Assembly (NCBI RefSeq): GCF_001434115.1
Contig: NZ_AZDW01000002.1
Coordinates: forward strand, 1-56,312
DNA length: 56,312 nucleotides
Direction: 5' to 3'
Source of the DNA: Levilactobacillus zymae DSM 19395
GTDB taxonomy: Bacteria; Bacillota; Bacilli; Lactobacillales; Lactobacillaceae
The notes beneath the pieces are model-generated. The model made no database searches and was not told the DNA's origin. It saw only the letters and a list, made by a program, of their open reading frames with translations. Both the position numbers and the translations under genes were made by a program. This document shows, in pieces, positions 38,177 to 47,070 of the stretch; positions within the stretch are counted from its first letter, which is position 1, and every line of letters begins with the position of its first letter.

Positions 38177-39377
38177 CGGGATTCTCCCCCCTTACCCGTT
38201 GATTGAGCCGCCGACTAGCCGCTTGCTGCAAGTCTCTCGGCGTGACCTGGTCCAGCCAGGCCGCCAAGCTGGGTTCCTGCGCGAGCTTGCCGAAAACACT
38301 CTGGACGTTGGCCGGCGTAAAGACCTGCGCGGCCCCCTGCTCCCAGTAGGACTGGTCCAGTTCCGGTGCCGTCAGCGTGGCGGTCGGCGGGACCACCGTA
38401 AGCCGCACAAAATAGCGGTTAGCGGCTCGTAACGCCGTACGTTGGGTCCGTTGAAACAGGGCAGGCCACTCCGCCAAGCGGGCCTGTTCTTCCGCTGCCA
38501 ACGACCGAGTCGTGGTGATCGTCAGGGCCGTTAACGTCGGCAGTGACGCGGGATGCGCCGTGAGCCAGTCGGTCAGTTCCTGACCCAACGCCACCAGCGT
38601 CGTGGCGGCGGTCGTCAACGTGGCCGTGTCCCAGGCCAGGACCGCCGTCTCAAAGAATTCCGGGACCAACTCGTGGCCCTGACTGGTCACCAAGTAAGCC
38701 CCCTTGGCGCCAGTCTCGTTAATCGCGCGTCCCTGGGGATTACCCGCATACACAATGGGCGGATTCTCCGCCAAGAGACGATGGTGGTGAATGTGGCCCA
38801 ACGCCCAGTAGTCGTAATGCTTTTGGCGCAGGTCGTCAAGGGTAAACGGTGCGTAGTGGTCGTTAGTTCCCCCCGTCGCCACGGCGCCATGCAGCATCCC
38901 CAAATGCCAGTCCGTGGCGGCGTGGGGCGGATAAGCGGCCACCACGTCGTCACTGACCCAGCGTTGCGGGTAGCTGAAACCACTAATGGCCACGGTCTCT
39001 CCCGACTTTAACGTTAGGGTCGTGGTCGTGACGTCGGGACCAAACACCGTCACGTTTGCCGGATAGGCCACCAGCTGATGTTGGTCGGTCGCATAATCGT
39101 GATTACCGAAGCTAATCACCACGGGGATCTGCGCGGCCGCTAACCGCCGGAATTGGTCGAACAGGTACGCCTGAGCGGCCACACTTTGCTCCGCGCGATC
39201 GAAGAGGTCGCCCGCCAGTAACACGAAGTCCACGTGTTCGGCTAAGGCCCGGTCGAAGATCTTGGTGGCGGCCGCAAAGGTCGATTGGCGGACCTGCGCC
39301 GCGAGCTGGGTGGGCAAGCCGGTCAGTCCTAGAAACGGACTATCCAAATGTAAGTCGGCGGCATGAATGAATTTCAC
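38166..39377 (-). CDS. yhaO: DNA repair exonuclease, SbcD/Mre11-like, YhaO family
   Basis: A 403-aa calcineurin-like phosphoesterase. Metal-binding motifs are in order: AADLHLDSPF (residue 5), LLAGDLFDR (about 55), SFGNHDYAT (about 90) and ALGHIHHH (about 192). Full length and likely active. It forms a complex with the YhaN ATPase next to it. No ribosome site stronger than AAGGG is seen before ATG 39377. A terminator just upstream separates it from the YlbF-family gene. Confidence 0.92.
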   Translation of the reverse strand: MKFIHAADLHLDSPFLGLTGLPTQLAAQVRQSTFAAATKIFDRALAEHVDFVLLAGDLFDRAEQSVAAQAYLFDQFRRLAAAQIPVVISFGNHDYATDQHQLVAYPANVTVFGPDVTTTTLTLKSGETVAISGFSYPQRWVSDDVVAAYPPHAATDWHLGMLHGAVATGGTNDHYAPFTLDDLRQKHYDYWALGHIHHHRLLAENPPIVYAGNPQGRAINETGAKGAYLVTSQGHELVPEFFETAVLAWDTATLTTAATTLVALGQELTDWLTAHPASLPTLTALTITTTRSLAAEEQARLAEWPALFQRTQRTALRAANRYFVRLTVVPPTATLTAPELDQSYWEQGAAQVFTPANVQSVFGKLAQEPSLAAWLDQVTPRDLQQAASRRLNQRVRGENPDVS

Positions 39378-39396
39378 GGTTGATCACTATCCCTTC

Positions 39397-39446
39397 AAAA
39401 AAATCGCCGGTGCGCCCCTTCGCGTGGAAGGAAAACACCGACGATT
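39397..39446 (-). terminator. Terminator after the YlbF-family gene
   Basis: Arms 39401-39412 and 39436-39446 pair with one mismatch around a 23-base loop, followed on the minus strand by a U-run (A-run 39397-39403). Confidence 0.75.
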
Positions 39447-39451
39447 GATTT

Positions 39452-39796
39452 TTAGCCCTGGTAAATATTCTGAATCGGCTTGGTAATCGTACTGTTTAAG
39501 TCGTTTAAGATCTGGTTGACGTCTTTTTCCTTCGCCATCAGGTCCTTAATGGCCGGCTTAGCGCCCACTTGGGTGGCTAATTCCTGAGCCTGTTTGAGTT
39601 CGTCATCGCTCAGTTGTTGGCCGGACATTTGTTTTTGTTGCAAACTCATTTGTAAGTTTTGGAAATCTTGGAACAACTTGTAGGTGTCCGCATCCGCCTT
39701 CATGGTGGTGAAAGCAGTTTGGAGTGCCTGGTATTCCGGCGTTGCTTGTAATGCTTGGGCCACACTGGCGCCCAAGTCTTTTAGGTTTTCAGCCAT
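39452..39796 (-). CDS. YlbF/YmcA-family protein (YheA-like)
   Basis: A 114-aa all-helical protein, rich in Gln and Lys (TYKLFQDFQNLQMSLQQKQM), fitting the YlbF/YheA/YmcA family. Related Bacillus proteins act with RNase Y in mRNA maturation, but the function of this branch is not settled. The ribosome site GAGGAGG is strong. It lies between the class A PBP and yhaO, matching yheA-pbpF-yhaO synteny of Bacillus subtilis. Confidence 0.85.
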   Translation of the reverse strand: MAENLKDLGASVAQALQATPEYQALQTAFTTMKADADTYKLFQDFQNLQMSLQQKQMSGQQLSDDELKQAQELATQVGAKPAIKDLMAKEKDVNQILNDLNSTITKPIQNIYQG

Positions 39797-39917
39797 AATG
39801 GGAGTTCCTCCTCGAATTTAAAACGTTCACCTAACATTGTACCATGCTTTGCAACCGCTCCCTAGGGAAGATTTACAATTCGCGCGGTAATTTAGGGGGA
39901 CCACCCCGCCAACCACC

Positions 39918-42017
39918 TTAGTCGATCGCCGACTTGGCCTTTTCCCACCAGGACTTGACCTTGTCGGCCACGTTGTTGAACGACTTGCCGGCGTTGTCGA
40001 TGCCCTTCTGGACGGAATCCCAGATGTCACTCGACGAACTGGACGAGCCATTACTCTGAGCGTTCGCCAGCGTCGACGCATCCTTGGTGTCAAACGCGGT
40101 GCCCTTGGTGTTCGGTAAGATGCCCTGCATTTCGGCCTGGAAGAGCGGCCCTTCACCGGTACCACTGACGTTTTCCAAGTGATGCTTACTGCTGGTGCTG
40201 TCAAACCCTTCCCAGGTGGTCACGACCACGTCGGGGGTGTATCCCACGATCCACTTGTCCCGGGTCGCATCGGTATCGCCGTCGGCCTCAGTACTCCCGG
40301 TCTTGCCGGCAATCGTGTAGCCGTACGGTTTAGCCGTCGCCCCGGTCCCGTAGTTGAAGACGCCCATCATCATACTGGTCATCTGCTTAGCGGTCTTGCT
40401 GGACATGACCTTGGTCGACTTGGCCGCCGTCTCGTTGGTGTCAACCACCACGTTGCCCGACGCGTCAACGATCTTGCGGATGTAGTGGGCCGAGTGCATG
40501 GTCCCGTTGTTGGCGAACGCCGTGTAGGCCTGAGCCAACTGTTGCGGTGAGACCCCGGTCTTCAAGCCCCCCAGCGCCAAGGCCAGGTTCTTATCCGACT
40601 TGCTGACGGGCAAACCGAATTTCTTGACCGACTCGTAGCCCTTATCCACGCCAATCTTGTTGAGTAACCAGACGGCCGGCGCGTTGGTACTTTGAGCCAG
40701 CGCCTGATACATCGGGATTTTCCCGCTGTACACCCCGCCATAGTTATGCGGCGAGTAGTGATTGCTACCGTAAGACTTCTTCTTATCGGTCAGCTGCGAA
40801 TCATAGTAGTAGCCGTTCTCCAGCGCCGGCGTATAAACCGCTAACGGCTTAATGGTTGAGCCCGGTTGGCGCCGCATCTGGGTGGCCCGGTTATAGCCCC
40901 GGAAGACGTGTTTGCCCCGACCGCCGACCACGGCCTCGACGCCCCCGGTGTTCGGGTCGATGGCGATGCTGGCCGCTTGGACCTTGGTACCGTCACTGGC
41001 GTTAGCCGGGAAGTAGGCACTGTTTTTAAACAGCGTCTGCATCTGCGTCTGGTTTCCTTGATCCAGGGTGGTATAAATCTTGTAGCCCTTGTTCATGATT
41101 TCGGATTCCGTGAGCCCGTACTTGCTGATGGCTTCATTGATCACGGCATCGAAGAAGTACGGGTACTTATAACTGTTCTTGTACGTGTAATTATCGGTCG
41201 TGACGATGGCCGTGCTTTGGTACTGTTTAGCCTGAGCCGCCGTGATGGCCCCGGTCTGCGCCATTAATCCCAAGACCACGTTTCGCCGCTGCCGTGACGC
41301 CTGCGGGTGATCGATGGGATTATACCCGTTCGGATTGGTCAACATCCCCGCTAACACAGCGGCTTGCGGCACCGTCAAGTTAGCTGCGGAAGTGCCAAAG
41401 TAACGCTCGGACGCATCTTGTACACCCCAGACCCCGTTACCGAAGTAAGCGTTGGTCAGGTACATGGCCAAGATGTCCTTCTTGCTATAGACGTTTTCCA
41501 CTTCGATCGACAAGAAGAGTTCCTTAAACTTCCGCGTAAAGGTCTGTTCCTGCGTCAAGTAGGCGTTTTTGACCAGTTGCTGGGTCAGGGTACTCCCCCC
41601 GCCACTGATGTAATCGCGACCTAACAATTTATTCTTCCCGTATAAATAGAAGGCCCGGGCAATCCCTTTAACGGAAAAGCCGTGTTCCTTGTAAAAATTC
41701 CGGTCTTCCGTCGAGATGACGGCCTGTTGAACATTGGTCGAAATTTGGGACAACGGCACGGACGTCCCCTTTTGGGAGTACAACGTCCCGGCCTTTTTGT
41801 TGTGCCGATCATAAATTTGCGTGGGGTTATCCAAAGCGGCCTTTAAATCACCGACGTTGGCGGTCTTGGCCATGAAGGTCAAATAGCCACTCATCAGTAA
41901 AAAGCCGGTCATTAGCACCACGATCAGCCACCGCGTCAACTGAAACCGATGCCAGAAGCGCTTGAAACGCGCTTTGAATCCCCGTTCGGTCGTTGGGTTT
42001 GGTTGTTGGTTATCCAT
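39918..42017 (-). CDS. Class A penicillin-binding protein (PBP1A-type transglycosylase/transpeptidase)
   Basis: A 699-aa bifunctional peptidoglycan synthase. There is a cytoplasmic basic start, a membrane anchor WLIVVLMTGFLLMSGYLTFM (about 30-50), a GT51 domain (STEDRNFYKEHGFSVKGIARA, GGSTLTQQLVKNAYL), and a transpeptidase domain with SxxK in QPGSTIKPLAVY (about 383), SxN in QSTNAPAVW (about 442) and KTG in AGKTGSTEADG (about 572). The C-terminal tail is Ser-rich. All catalytic motifs are intact. Its product would be cross-linked through the bridge made by the D-Asp genes at 47.7-49.7 kb. Position matches pbpF of Bacillus. Confidence 0.94.
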   Translation of the reverse strand: MDNQQPNPTTERGFKARFKRFWHRFQLTRWLIVVLMTGFLLMSGYLTFMAKTANVGDLKAALDNPTQIYDRHNKKAGTLYSQKGTSVPLSQISTNVQQAVISTEDRNFYKEHGFSVKGIARAFYLYGKNKLLGRDYISGGGSTLTQQLVKNAYLTQEQTFTRKFKELFLSIEVENVYSKKDILAMYLTNAYFGNGVWGVQDASERYFGTSAANLTVPQAAVLAGMLTNPNGYNPIDHPQASRQRRNVVLGLMAQTGAITAAQAKQYQSTAIVTTDNYTYKNSYKYPYFFDAVINEAISKYGLTESEIMNKGYKIYTTLDQGNQTQMQTLFKNSAYFPANASDGTKVQAASIAIDPNTGGVEAVVGGRGKHVFRGYNRATQMRRQPGSTIKPLAVYTPALENGYYYDSQLTDKKKSYGSNHYSPHNYGGVYSGKIPMYQALAQSTNAPAVWLLNKIGVDKGYESVKKFGLPVSKSDKNLALALGGLKTGVSPQQLAQAYTAFANNGTMHSAHYIRKIVDASGNVVVDTNETAAKSTKVMSSKTAKQMTSMMMGVFNYGTGATAKPYGYTIAGKTGSTEADGDTDATRDKWIVGYTPDVVVTTWEGFDSTSSKHHLENVSGTGEGPLFQAEMQGILPNTKGTAFDTKDASTLANAQSNGSSSSSSDIWDSVQKGIDNAGKSFNNVADKVKSWWEKAKSAID

Positions 42018-42374
42018 GAAATAGCCTCTTCTAATAGAAAATAGACGCTAGGATTGGCTTGCCCGTCACGCTGATCACGTACGACCACGTGGGGGCCCGG
42101 AAACAAAGCAGCCAGTCCGCACGTCGGCGAACCGCGGCGAAAATCTCCCGTTACCGAGAGCTTCGCCTAACAATATGGTCTATTTTAGCATAGACCGGCC
42201 CCCGTGCTAGGCTTTCACGGAAACTTTATGAAGCTTTAATCCAGCTTAAAAACCAACGCAAAACGACCCCACCCATTGACGGGCAGGGTCGTGAGGACCT
42301 TAGCGGCTGGCTTAAACGCTAAATTTGATTCAAATCGACCAGCCCACCCCTAGTGCCACTCTTTTAAAGCCAAT
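42018..42374. other. Intergenic region between class A PBP gene and argR
   Basis: 357 bp without a gene. On the minus strand TGCTAAAAT near 42186-42194 is an extended -10 that would serve the PBP gene with a leader of about 170 nt. The leader is GC-rich and could fold, but I found no recognisable riboswitch. The argR terminator hairpin lies at its upper end. Confidence 0.45.
42256..42292 (-). terminator. Probable argR terminator
   Basis: Arms ACGACCC (42263-42269) and GGGTCGT (42286-42292), with an inner CCC/GGG pairing. The U-tract is weak (AAA at 42260-42263). Confidence 0.5.
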
Positions 42375-42842
42375 CTAGTGGGCAATTTCCGGGTTCATTT
42401 CGGCCGCAATCTGATCATGGAGCTTTTCGGCGACGTCCGCACTGGGACTGATAATGAAGATGGTATCGTGTCCCGCCAACGTTCCCGCAATCTCGGGCAT
42501 GTTCAGGTCGTCAAAAATCGCCGCTAATAGGTTCCCGTTACTCGGCAGCGTTTTCAAAATATTGACAAATTCGACGCGGGTCAGGCCGGTGACCACTTCG
42601 TTAATGGTCTCGCGAAGGTGCTCTTCTTCACTCCGATTACCCGCCTTAAAAATGGTGTAGCGCAAATGACCGTGACCATCCTGGGCCTTCACGATCTGCA
42701 TCTCACGAATGTCCCGTGAAATGGTGGCCTGAGTGGCCTGGATGCCCACGGCTTGAAGCCGTTCCATCAGTTCCTCTTGGGTGCCGATGGGATATTGGTT
42801 AATCAATTGCTCAATTCGTGCTTGGCGAATGCTCTTCTTCAT
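42375..42842 (-). CDS. argR: Arginine repressor ArgR/AhrC family regulator
   Basis: A 155-aa protein: N-terminal winged helix (RQARIEQLINQYPIGTQEELMERLQ, then ATQATISRDIREMQIVK) and C-terminal oligomerisation/arginine-binding domain (LLAAIFDDLNMPEIAGTLAGHDTIFI, with the GTxAGxDTIF signature). It controls arginine biosynthesis and catabolism genes. ATG 42842 is chosen for GGAGGGG 9 bases upstream and family length; a longer frame starts at 42863. It lies just downstream of argS on the same strand, but a terminator separates them. ARG-box-like half sites lie upstream. Confidence 0.94.
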   Translation of the reverse strand: MKKSIRQARIEQLINQYPIGTQEELMERLQAVGIQATQATISRDIREMQIVKAQDGHGHLRYTIFKAGNRSEEEHLRETINEVVTGLTRVEFVNILKTLPSNGNLLAAIFDDLNMPEIAGTLAGHDTIFIISPSADVAEKLHDQIAAEMNPEIAH

Positions 42843-42912
42843 GACTAATTGCCCCCTCCGCATAAAATTGCATCACGTAAAATCCAAGAATGGGGTTTTC
42901 GCCACCAATCGT

Positions 42913-42944
42913 TGAATATTTATGAATTCAGTGTACCAAATATT
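42913..42944. promoter_or_regulatory. ARG-box-like half sites at the argR promoter
   Basis: TGAAT (42913-42917) and ATTCA (42926-42930) form an inverted pair with 8 bases between, and a third AATATTC half site lies at 42938-42944. On the minus strand an extended -10 TGGTACACT overlaps. The spacing differs from the usual ARG box, so autoregulation by ArgR is only suggested. Confidence 0.4.
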
Positions 42945-42957
42945 CGTTTTCAACGCA

Positions 42958-42991
42958 AAAAAAGGCGCCATTGCTCATCAGCAATGGCGCC
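42958..42991 (-). terminator. Rho-independent terminator after argS
   Basis: Perfect 11-bp arms GGCGCCATTGC (42964-42974) and complement (42981-42991), followed by a U-run on the minus strand (A-run 42958-42963). Confidence 0.92.
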
Positions 42992-43013
42992 CACGGCCCG
43001 TTAAAGCCTTGGT

Positions 43014-44705
43014 TTACATTTCGTCTGGTGCTTGGACCCCTAAGAGCCGCAAAGCTTCTTTCAAGACCGTGGAAACGGCCTTGACCAAGGCTAACCGGGC
43101 GGATAATTCCGCATCGTCGGTCAGAATCTTGGCGTGTGCGTAGTATTTGTTAAAGGTCTTGGCTAACCGAATCGCGTACTTGGCAATCACGGATGGTTCC
43201 AATTCGTCGCAGGCCATCTTCACGATTTGAGGGAAGTCGGCTAACGCCTTAATGGTGTCCCAAGCCAACGGATCGGTCAATTGATTGGCGTCGGCCGTAA
43301 CGTCGACGTGGGCGGCCTTCCGCAGGATACTTTCGGCCCGGGCGTGCGCGTATTGCACGTAAGGCCCGGTTTCCCCTTCGAACTTCAACTGGTCGGCTAA
43401 GACGAAGTCGATGTTGTTGGTCCGTTCGTTCTTCAGGTCACCGAAGACGATGGCGCCGACCCCGACCTGCTTGGCCACTTCATCCTTGTTAGCTAAGGTT
43501 GGGTTCTTTTCGGCGATTTCTTCTTGAGCCAACTTGACGGATTCTTCCAGCACCTTGGCCAACAAGATGATCCGACCGGAACGGGTCGACAGCTTCTTGC
43601 CGTCCACGGTGATCAGGCCGAACGGCACGTGTTGCAAGTTTGGCGCGGACTTCACGCCCATTTCTTCCAGCACGGCCTTCAATTGCTTGAAGTAGTAGGT
43701 CTGTTCGGACCCAACCACGTACAAGTTCTTGACGGGACTGTAGGTCCGATCCCGGTACAATGCCGTCGCGATGTCGCGCGTAATGTACAGCGACGCCCCG
43801 TCACTCTTCAGAATCAACGCCGGGTTCAGGTCGTACTTACTCAAGTCGACCACTTGGGCCCCCTCCGATTCAACTAACAAGTGCTTGTCCTTCAGGAGTT
43901 GCACGACTTCGGCCAGCTTGTCGTTGTAGAAGGCTTCCCCGTTATAGGTATCGAACTTCACGCCCAATTCCTTGTAAACGTCGTTGAATTCTTGTAAGGA
44001 GACTTCCCGGAACCATTCCCAAAGCTTGTGGGCTTCGGGGTCGCCGGCTTCGAGCTTGCGGAACCATTCCCGGGCGATGTCGTCGAGTTCGGGCTTGTCC
44101 ACGTCTTCCTTATGGAACCGCACGTAGTATTCCACCAACTTGTTGATGGGGTCCTTCTTGACGTCGGCTTCGTTCCCCCACAGCTTGTAGGCGGTGATCA
44201 GCTTCCCGAATTGCGTTCCCCAGTCACCCAAGTGGTTGTCCTTGATTGGGTGGTAACCGTTCTTGGTCAGGATGTTGGCAATTGAGTTTCCAATGACCGT
44301 GGACCGTAAATGCCCCATGGACATCGGCTTAGCGATGTTGGGTGACGACATATCGATTGGCACGTTACCGTTGTTGCCATCCTGGTTTTGACCGTAGTCG
44401 GCACCAGCCGTCAAGACCGTTTTTAACGTGTCGGCACTGTAGCCCGCCTTATCGAAGAAGAAGTTCAGGTAAGGCCCCACGACTTCCACCTTTTCAAAGT
44501 CGGTGGTGTCGAGCTTATCAGCTAAGTTCTGGGCGATTTGTTGCGGCGCTTGGTGCAGTAACTTGGCTAAGGTAAACGTGGGGAAGGCTAAATCCCCCTT
44601 GTCCGACGTCTTCGGCCGTTCCAACTTGGCCTGTACTTCTTCGGCCGTCAACTGGCCATCTAAGGCTTGCACCAACGCAGCGGTCACTTTTTGTTTGTAA
44701 TCCAT
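43014..44705 (-). CDS. argS: Arginyl-tRNA synthetase
   Basis: A 563-aa class I synthetase that charges tRNA-Arg. The HIGH-like motif is in SPNIAKPMSMGHLRSTVIGNS near residue 125, and the KMSK position reads KKLSTRSGRII near 380, a usual ArgS variant. The C-terminal helical anticodon-binding domain (YVQYAHARAESI onwards) is complete. ATG 44705 is chosen because AAGGAGG lies upstream and length fits; a longer frame would reach into the leader. A T-box leader precedes it, so expression rises when tRNA-Arg is uncharged. Confidence 0.97.
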   Translation of the reverse strand: MDYKQKVTAALVQALDGQLTAEEVQAKLERPKTSDKGDLAFPTFTLAKLLHQAPQQIAQNLADKLDTTDFEKVEVVGPYLNFFFDKAGYSADTLKTVLTAGADYGQNQDGNNGNVPIDMSSPNIAKPMSMGHLRSTVIGNSIANILTKNGYHPIKDNHLGDWGTQFGKLITAYKLWGNEADVKKDPINKLVEYYVRFHKEDVDKPELDDIAREWFRKLEAGDPEAHKLWEWFREVSLQEFNDVYKELGVKFDTYNGEAFYNDKLAEVVQLLKDKHLLVESEGAQVVDLSKYDLNPALILKSDGASLYITRDIATALYRDRTYSPVKNLYVVGSEQTYYFKQLKAVLEEMGVKSAPNLQHVPFGLITVDGKKLSTRSGRIILLAKVLEESVKLAQEEIAEKNPTLANKDEVAKQVGVGAIVFGDLKNERTNNIDFVLADQLKFEGETGPYVQYAHARAESILRKAAHVDVTADANQLTDPLAWDTIKALADFPQIVKMACDELEPSVIAKYAIRLAKTFNKYYAHAKILTDDAELSARLALVKAVSTVLKEALRLLGVQAPDEM

Positions 44706-44740
44706 CCGAATTCCTCCTTGATCAAGCGGGCCCACGAGAC

Positions 44741-44930
44741 AAAAAAACGCCCCTTACACTTTACTGTAAGAGACGAGATTTTCCCGCGGTACCACTCTAA
44801 TTGACTTTAACAGTCCACTTAAATGATTAATTCATCTTTGACCGGCTAGTCCGTTTCGGTTCGGCGATTAGTCCGGCTATCACCCACCCGGACTCGCTGT
44901 GTAATCGACATAAACCTACTCATCTAACCG
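44741..44930 (-). promoter_or_regulatory. T-box riboswitch leader of argS
   Basis: On the minus strand the T-box core AGAGTGGTACCGCGGG lies at 44783-44798. Just after it comes a terminator hairpin (44741-44774) with arms CGTCTCTTACA and TGTAAGGGGCG and a U-run at 44741-44747. Upstream is stem I: GGTT...CGAT (44904-44916) pairs with ATCG...AACC (44858-44868), and an AGCGAG bulge lies near 44892-44897. The specifier side reads AATCGCCGAACC, which contains the arginine codons CGC and CGA; which one is read cannot be settled by eye. Uncharged tRNA-Arg should favour the antiterminator. Confidence 0.9.
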
Positions 44931-44950
44931 CTAAAACTAAACCTTCGAAT

Positions 44951-44981
44951 AAAATAAGAAAGACGGCCCTAATTGGCCGCC
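44951..44981 (-). terminator. Terminator-like hairpin after tRNA-Gly
   Basis: Minus-strand GGCGGCC (44975-44981) pairs with GGCCGTC (44962-44968), followed by a T-rich stretch. It separates the tRNA from the argS leader by only about 20-30 bases. Confidence 0.6.
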
Positions 44982-44990
44982 TCATTCGAA

Positions 44991-45061
44991 AGCGGGTGAC
45001 GGGAATCGGACCCGCGACACAAGCTTGGGAAGCTTGGATTTTACCACTAAACTACACCCGC
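44991..45061 (-). tRNA. tRNA-Gly (anticodon CCC)
   Basis: A 71-nt cloverleaf on the minus strand. Acceptor GCGGGTG (45055-45061) pairs with CACCCGC, with U as discriminator at 44991. The anticodon stem CAAGC/GCTTG encloses loop TTCCCAA, giving anticodon CCC. The T-loop GTCCGATTC is normal. The 3' CCA is not encoded. It reads the rare glycine codon GGG. It lies alone, just upstream of the argS T-box leader in the same direction. Confidence 0.95.
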
Positions 45062-45144
45062 ACAACACAAATGAGTATAGCATATCATTTGTGAGTTGTC
45101 ATTACTTTTTGCAAAAAAATTCAAATTTTCTATTTTTATCCTGT

Positions 45145-45396
45145 TTAAGCCTTGGGAGCACTGGTCAATTTGGCCGTCGACTTCCGAACCACGGCGCGGT
45201 TATTCATGTCCCCCACCGCCGTTTTATCGGCCGGATTATAGTCCCTGATTTCTACTAGAACTGAATTATCATACACCTTGGTGATCTCACCGGTAAAGCT
45301 GTGTTCCAACGGACCAAACTTCTTGGCCTTGATGTAATCGCCAACCTTGAGTGCGTCCTTTTCGGGTGCTTCCGTCTTTTCTGTCTTATCAGCCAT
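45145..45396 (-). CDS. DUF2187 (YkvS-like) small protein
   Basis: An 83-aa protein. Residues about 15-70 match DUF2187: KVGDYIKAKKFGPLEHSFTGEI, NSVLVEIRDYN, NNRAVVRKSTAKL, a small beta-barrel likely to bind nucleic acid or act as a KOW-like fold. ATG 45396 follows AAAGGGG by 9 bases; an adjacent in-frame GTG is the alternative. The N-terminus is Lys/Glu-rich. Function unknown. Confidence 0.8.
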   Translation of the reverse strand: MADKTEKTEAPEKDALKVGDYIKAKKFGPLEHSFTGEITKVYDNSVLVEIRDYNPADKTAVGDMNNRAVVRKSTAKLTSAPKA

Positions 45397-45428
45397 CACT
45401 GGTCGCCCCTTTCATCATGCAATATCCC

Positions 45429-45457
45429 ATTATAGCCAAGTTCATCAAGGACCGCAA
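45429..45457 (-). promoter_or_regulatory. Promoter of the DUF2187 gene
   Basis: Minus-strand -35 TTGCGG (45452-45457) and -10 TATAAT (45429-45434), 17 bases apart, about 35 bases before the start codon. Confidence 0.7.
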
Positions 45458-45735
45458 GCACCTTGACTGGGGTTTGCAACTGAATTGTAAGGTGTTTGCA
45501 ACAATTTGAAAAAGCCGAACTTTGTATCCGGTTTCGTTAAATAAACCCGTAAAACCCGATATTTCCCGTTTTTCAAGTCTCGTTGTTCCCCCAACCTAGT
45601 TTGATTCCCGAACGACAAATTTATTAATACCGAGGCGTGCCACATACCCAATCGTGAAAAGATACGTTATAATCGAACCATTGTCACCTGGAAAAAATTG
45701 AGGATGAGCCACTTACCATAAGAGGAGAAATTAAT
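45458..45735. other. Intergenic region before the amidase gene
   Basis: About 280 bp without a gene I can support. A plus-strand -10 TATAAT at 45668-45673 would start the amidase transcript about 55-60 bases before its ATG; no clear -35. The ribosome site is AGAGGAG at 45721. Two GGTTTGCAAC-like or GTTTGCAAC copies near 45473 and 45493 form a short direct repeat of unknown meaning. Confidence 0.45.
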
Positions 45736-47055
45736 ATGATGAAGACTTGGCAGCACTGGGTGGTTCGCGGAACCGCCCTGGTTGCTGGCTGTTTTGGGCT
45801 GTGGTTAGGGACCACAACCGTTGCCAGCGCCAACACAATCAACGACTACATCGCGAGTCAAAATTACGGGACCCCGACCATCACGAAAAATATCTGGTCC
45901 GGTTTTCCGAAACTGAAGTACCGGAACAACCATCCCGAGGGCGTGGTCGTCCACGAAACGGCCAACCCCAACTCGACGATCTATAACGAAATTACCTATA
46001 TGAAGAACAATTACCAAAACGCGTTCGTCCACACGTTCGTTGATGCGAGCCACATCATCAACATCGCCAATACGAATTACTTGTCTTGGGGCTCGGGTCC
46101 CATGGGGAACGCGCGTTACGTACAGTTTGAACAGGTCGAAGTCCATTCCAAAGCGGCCTTCGCGAGCGAACTGAACAACGCCGCGTACTACACGGCCTAC
46201 ATCCTGAAGCAATACGGTTTGACGCCAAAGTACAAGTCGACGGTCCTGTCACACCACAACGTTTCCACCTTGTTGGGCGGGACGAACCATACCGATCCGG
46301 ACGGGTACTGGTCCACTAACGCCCGCAATTACTTTGGCACCACCTACACCATGAGTGATTTCATGACGCTGGTCAACGCAAAATACGCTAACCTAGGTGG
46401 AACCACTACGACGAATACGGATTCGTCGAGCACTACGAGTACCACGGATTCGTCGAGCACCACGACCAGTTCCTCATCGTCCAGCGCTGCGGTGACGGCC
46501 CCAAGTACAAGCACCTCGCACGTTACGGCCGCTAAGAAGACCGTGAGCTACAACCACGGGGGCAACAACGAAACGGCCACATTGGCCAACAATTACACCA
46601 ACTGGACGGTCTACAACCACGTTAAGGGCACTAAGGGCGCCTACAAGATCGGTTGGGGCCGCTTGAGTAGCGACCACCGGGGCACTAAAGTTTACGTCGA
46701 TAGCCGCGGCGTCAAGCGTGGTGGTTGGGGTGGCACCTGGTACCGGATTCGGTTCGCTAAGAACTCCGGGTACAAGTACTGGGTCTACAGCAAGGTCTTA
46801 AACTTCCCGAAGGTCACCTACAGTGACGCCAGTGGGAGTGCCACGTTGAAGACCACGACTCGCCTGCCGTTATACAACCACGTCTTAAACTCGACTTACC
46901 TGTCCAAGACCACGGCCCACACCACCGACTTCGGTGCGGGAACCACCGTCAAGGTCAATAAGAAGGGCTACAAGGCCACGGACGGCTCGACCTGGTACCG
47001 GTTGACCCTCAACGGGAAAGCCTACTGGGCGAACGAAAATAGCCTAAATTTCTAA
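45736..47055 (+). CDS. Secreted N-acetylmuramoyl-L-alanine amidase with GW/SH3-type wall-binding repeats
   Basis: A 439-aa secreted autolysin. The signal peptide spans about 1-33 (LVAGCFGLWLGTTTVASA). The Amidase_2 domain is residues about 40-220, with zinc ligands in GVVVHETANPNST (about 73), SHHNVS (about 172) and TDPDGYW (about 186). A Ser/Thr linker (about 229-265) leads to two GW-like SH3 repeats (about 275-355 and 360-439, each with WYRI/WYRL), which hold the enzyme to the wall or teichoic acid. It cuts the MurNAc-L-Ala bond. Two ATGs are adjacent; the first has the better spacing. Confidence 0.92.
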   Translation: MMKTWQHWVVRGTALVAGCFGLWLGTTTVASANTINDYIASQNYGTPTITKNIWSGFPKLKYRNNHPEGVVVHETANPNSTIYNEITYMKNNYQNAFVHTFVDASHIINIANTNYLSWGSGPMGNARYVQFEQVEVHSKAAFASELNNAAYYTAYILKQYGLTPKYKSTVLSHHNVSTLLGGTNHTDPDGYWSTNARNYFGTTYTMSDFMTLVNAKYANLGGTTTTNTDSSSTTSTTDSSSTTTSSSSSSAAVTAPSTSTSHVTAAKKTVSYNHGGNNETATLANNYTNWTVYNHVKGTKGAYKIGWGRLSSDHRGTKVYVDSRGVKRGGWGGTWYRIRFAKNSGYKYWVYSKVLNFPKVTYSDASGSATLKTTTRLPLYNHVLNSTYLSKTTAHTTDFGAGTTVKVNKKGYKATDGSTWYRLTLNGKAYWANENSLNF

Positions 47056-47070
47056 TGTGTTCCTGATTTT

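Noticed and set aside
45445-45651. 68-aa minus-strand frame between the DUF2187 and amidase genes
   Set aside because: No ribosome site and no recognisable sequence; it covers the promoter region of the DUF2187 gene.
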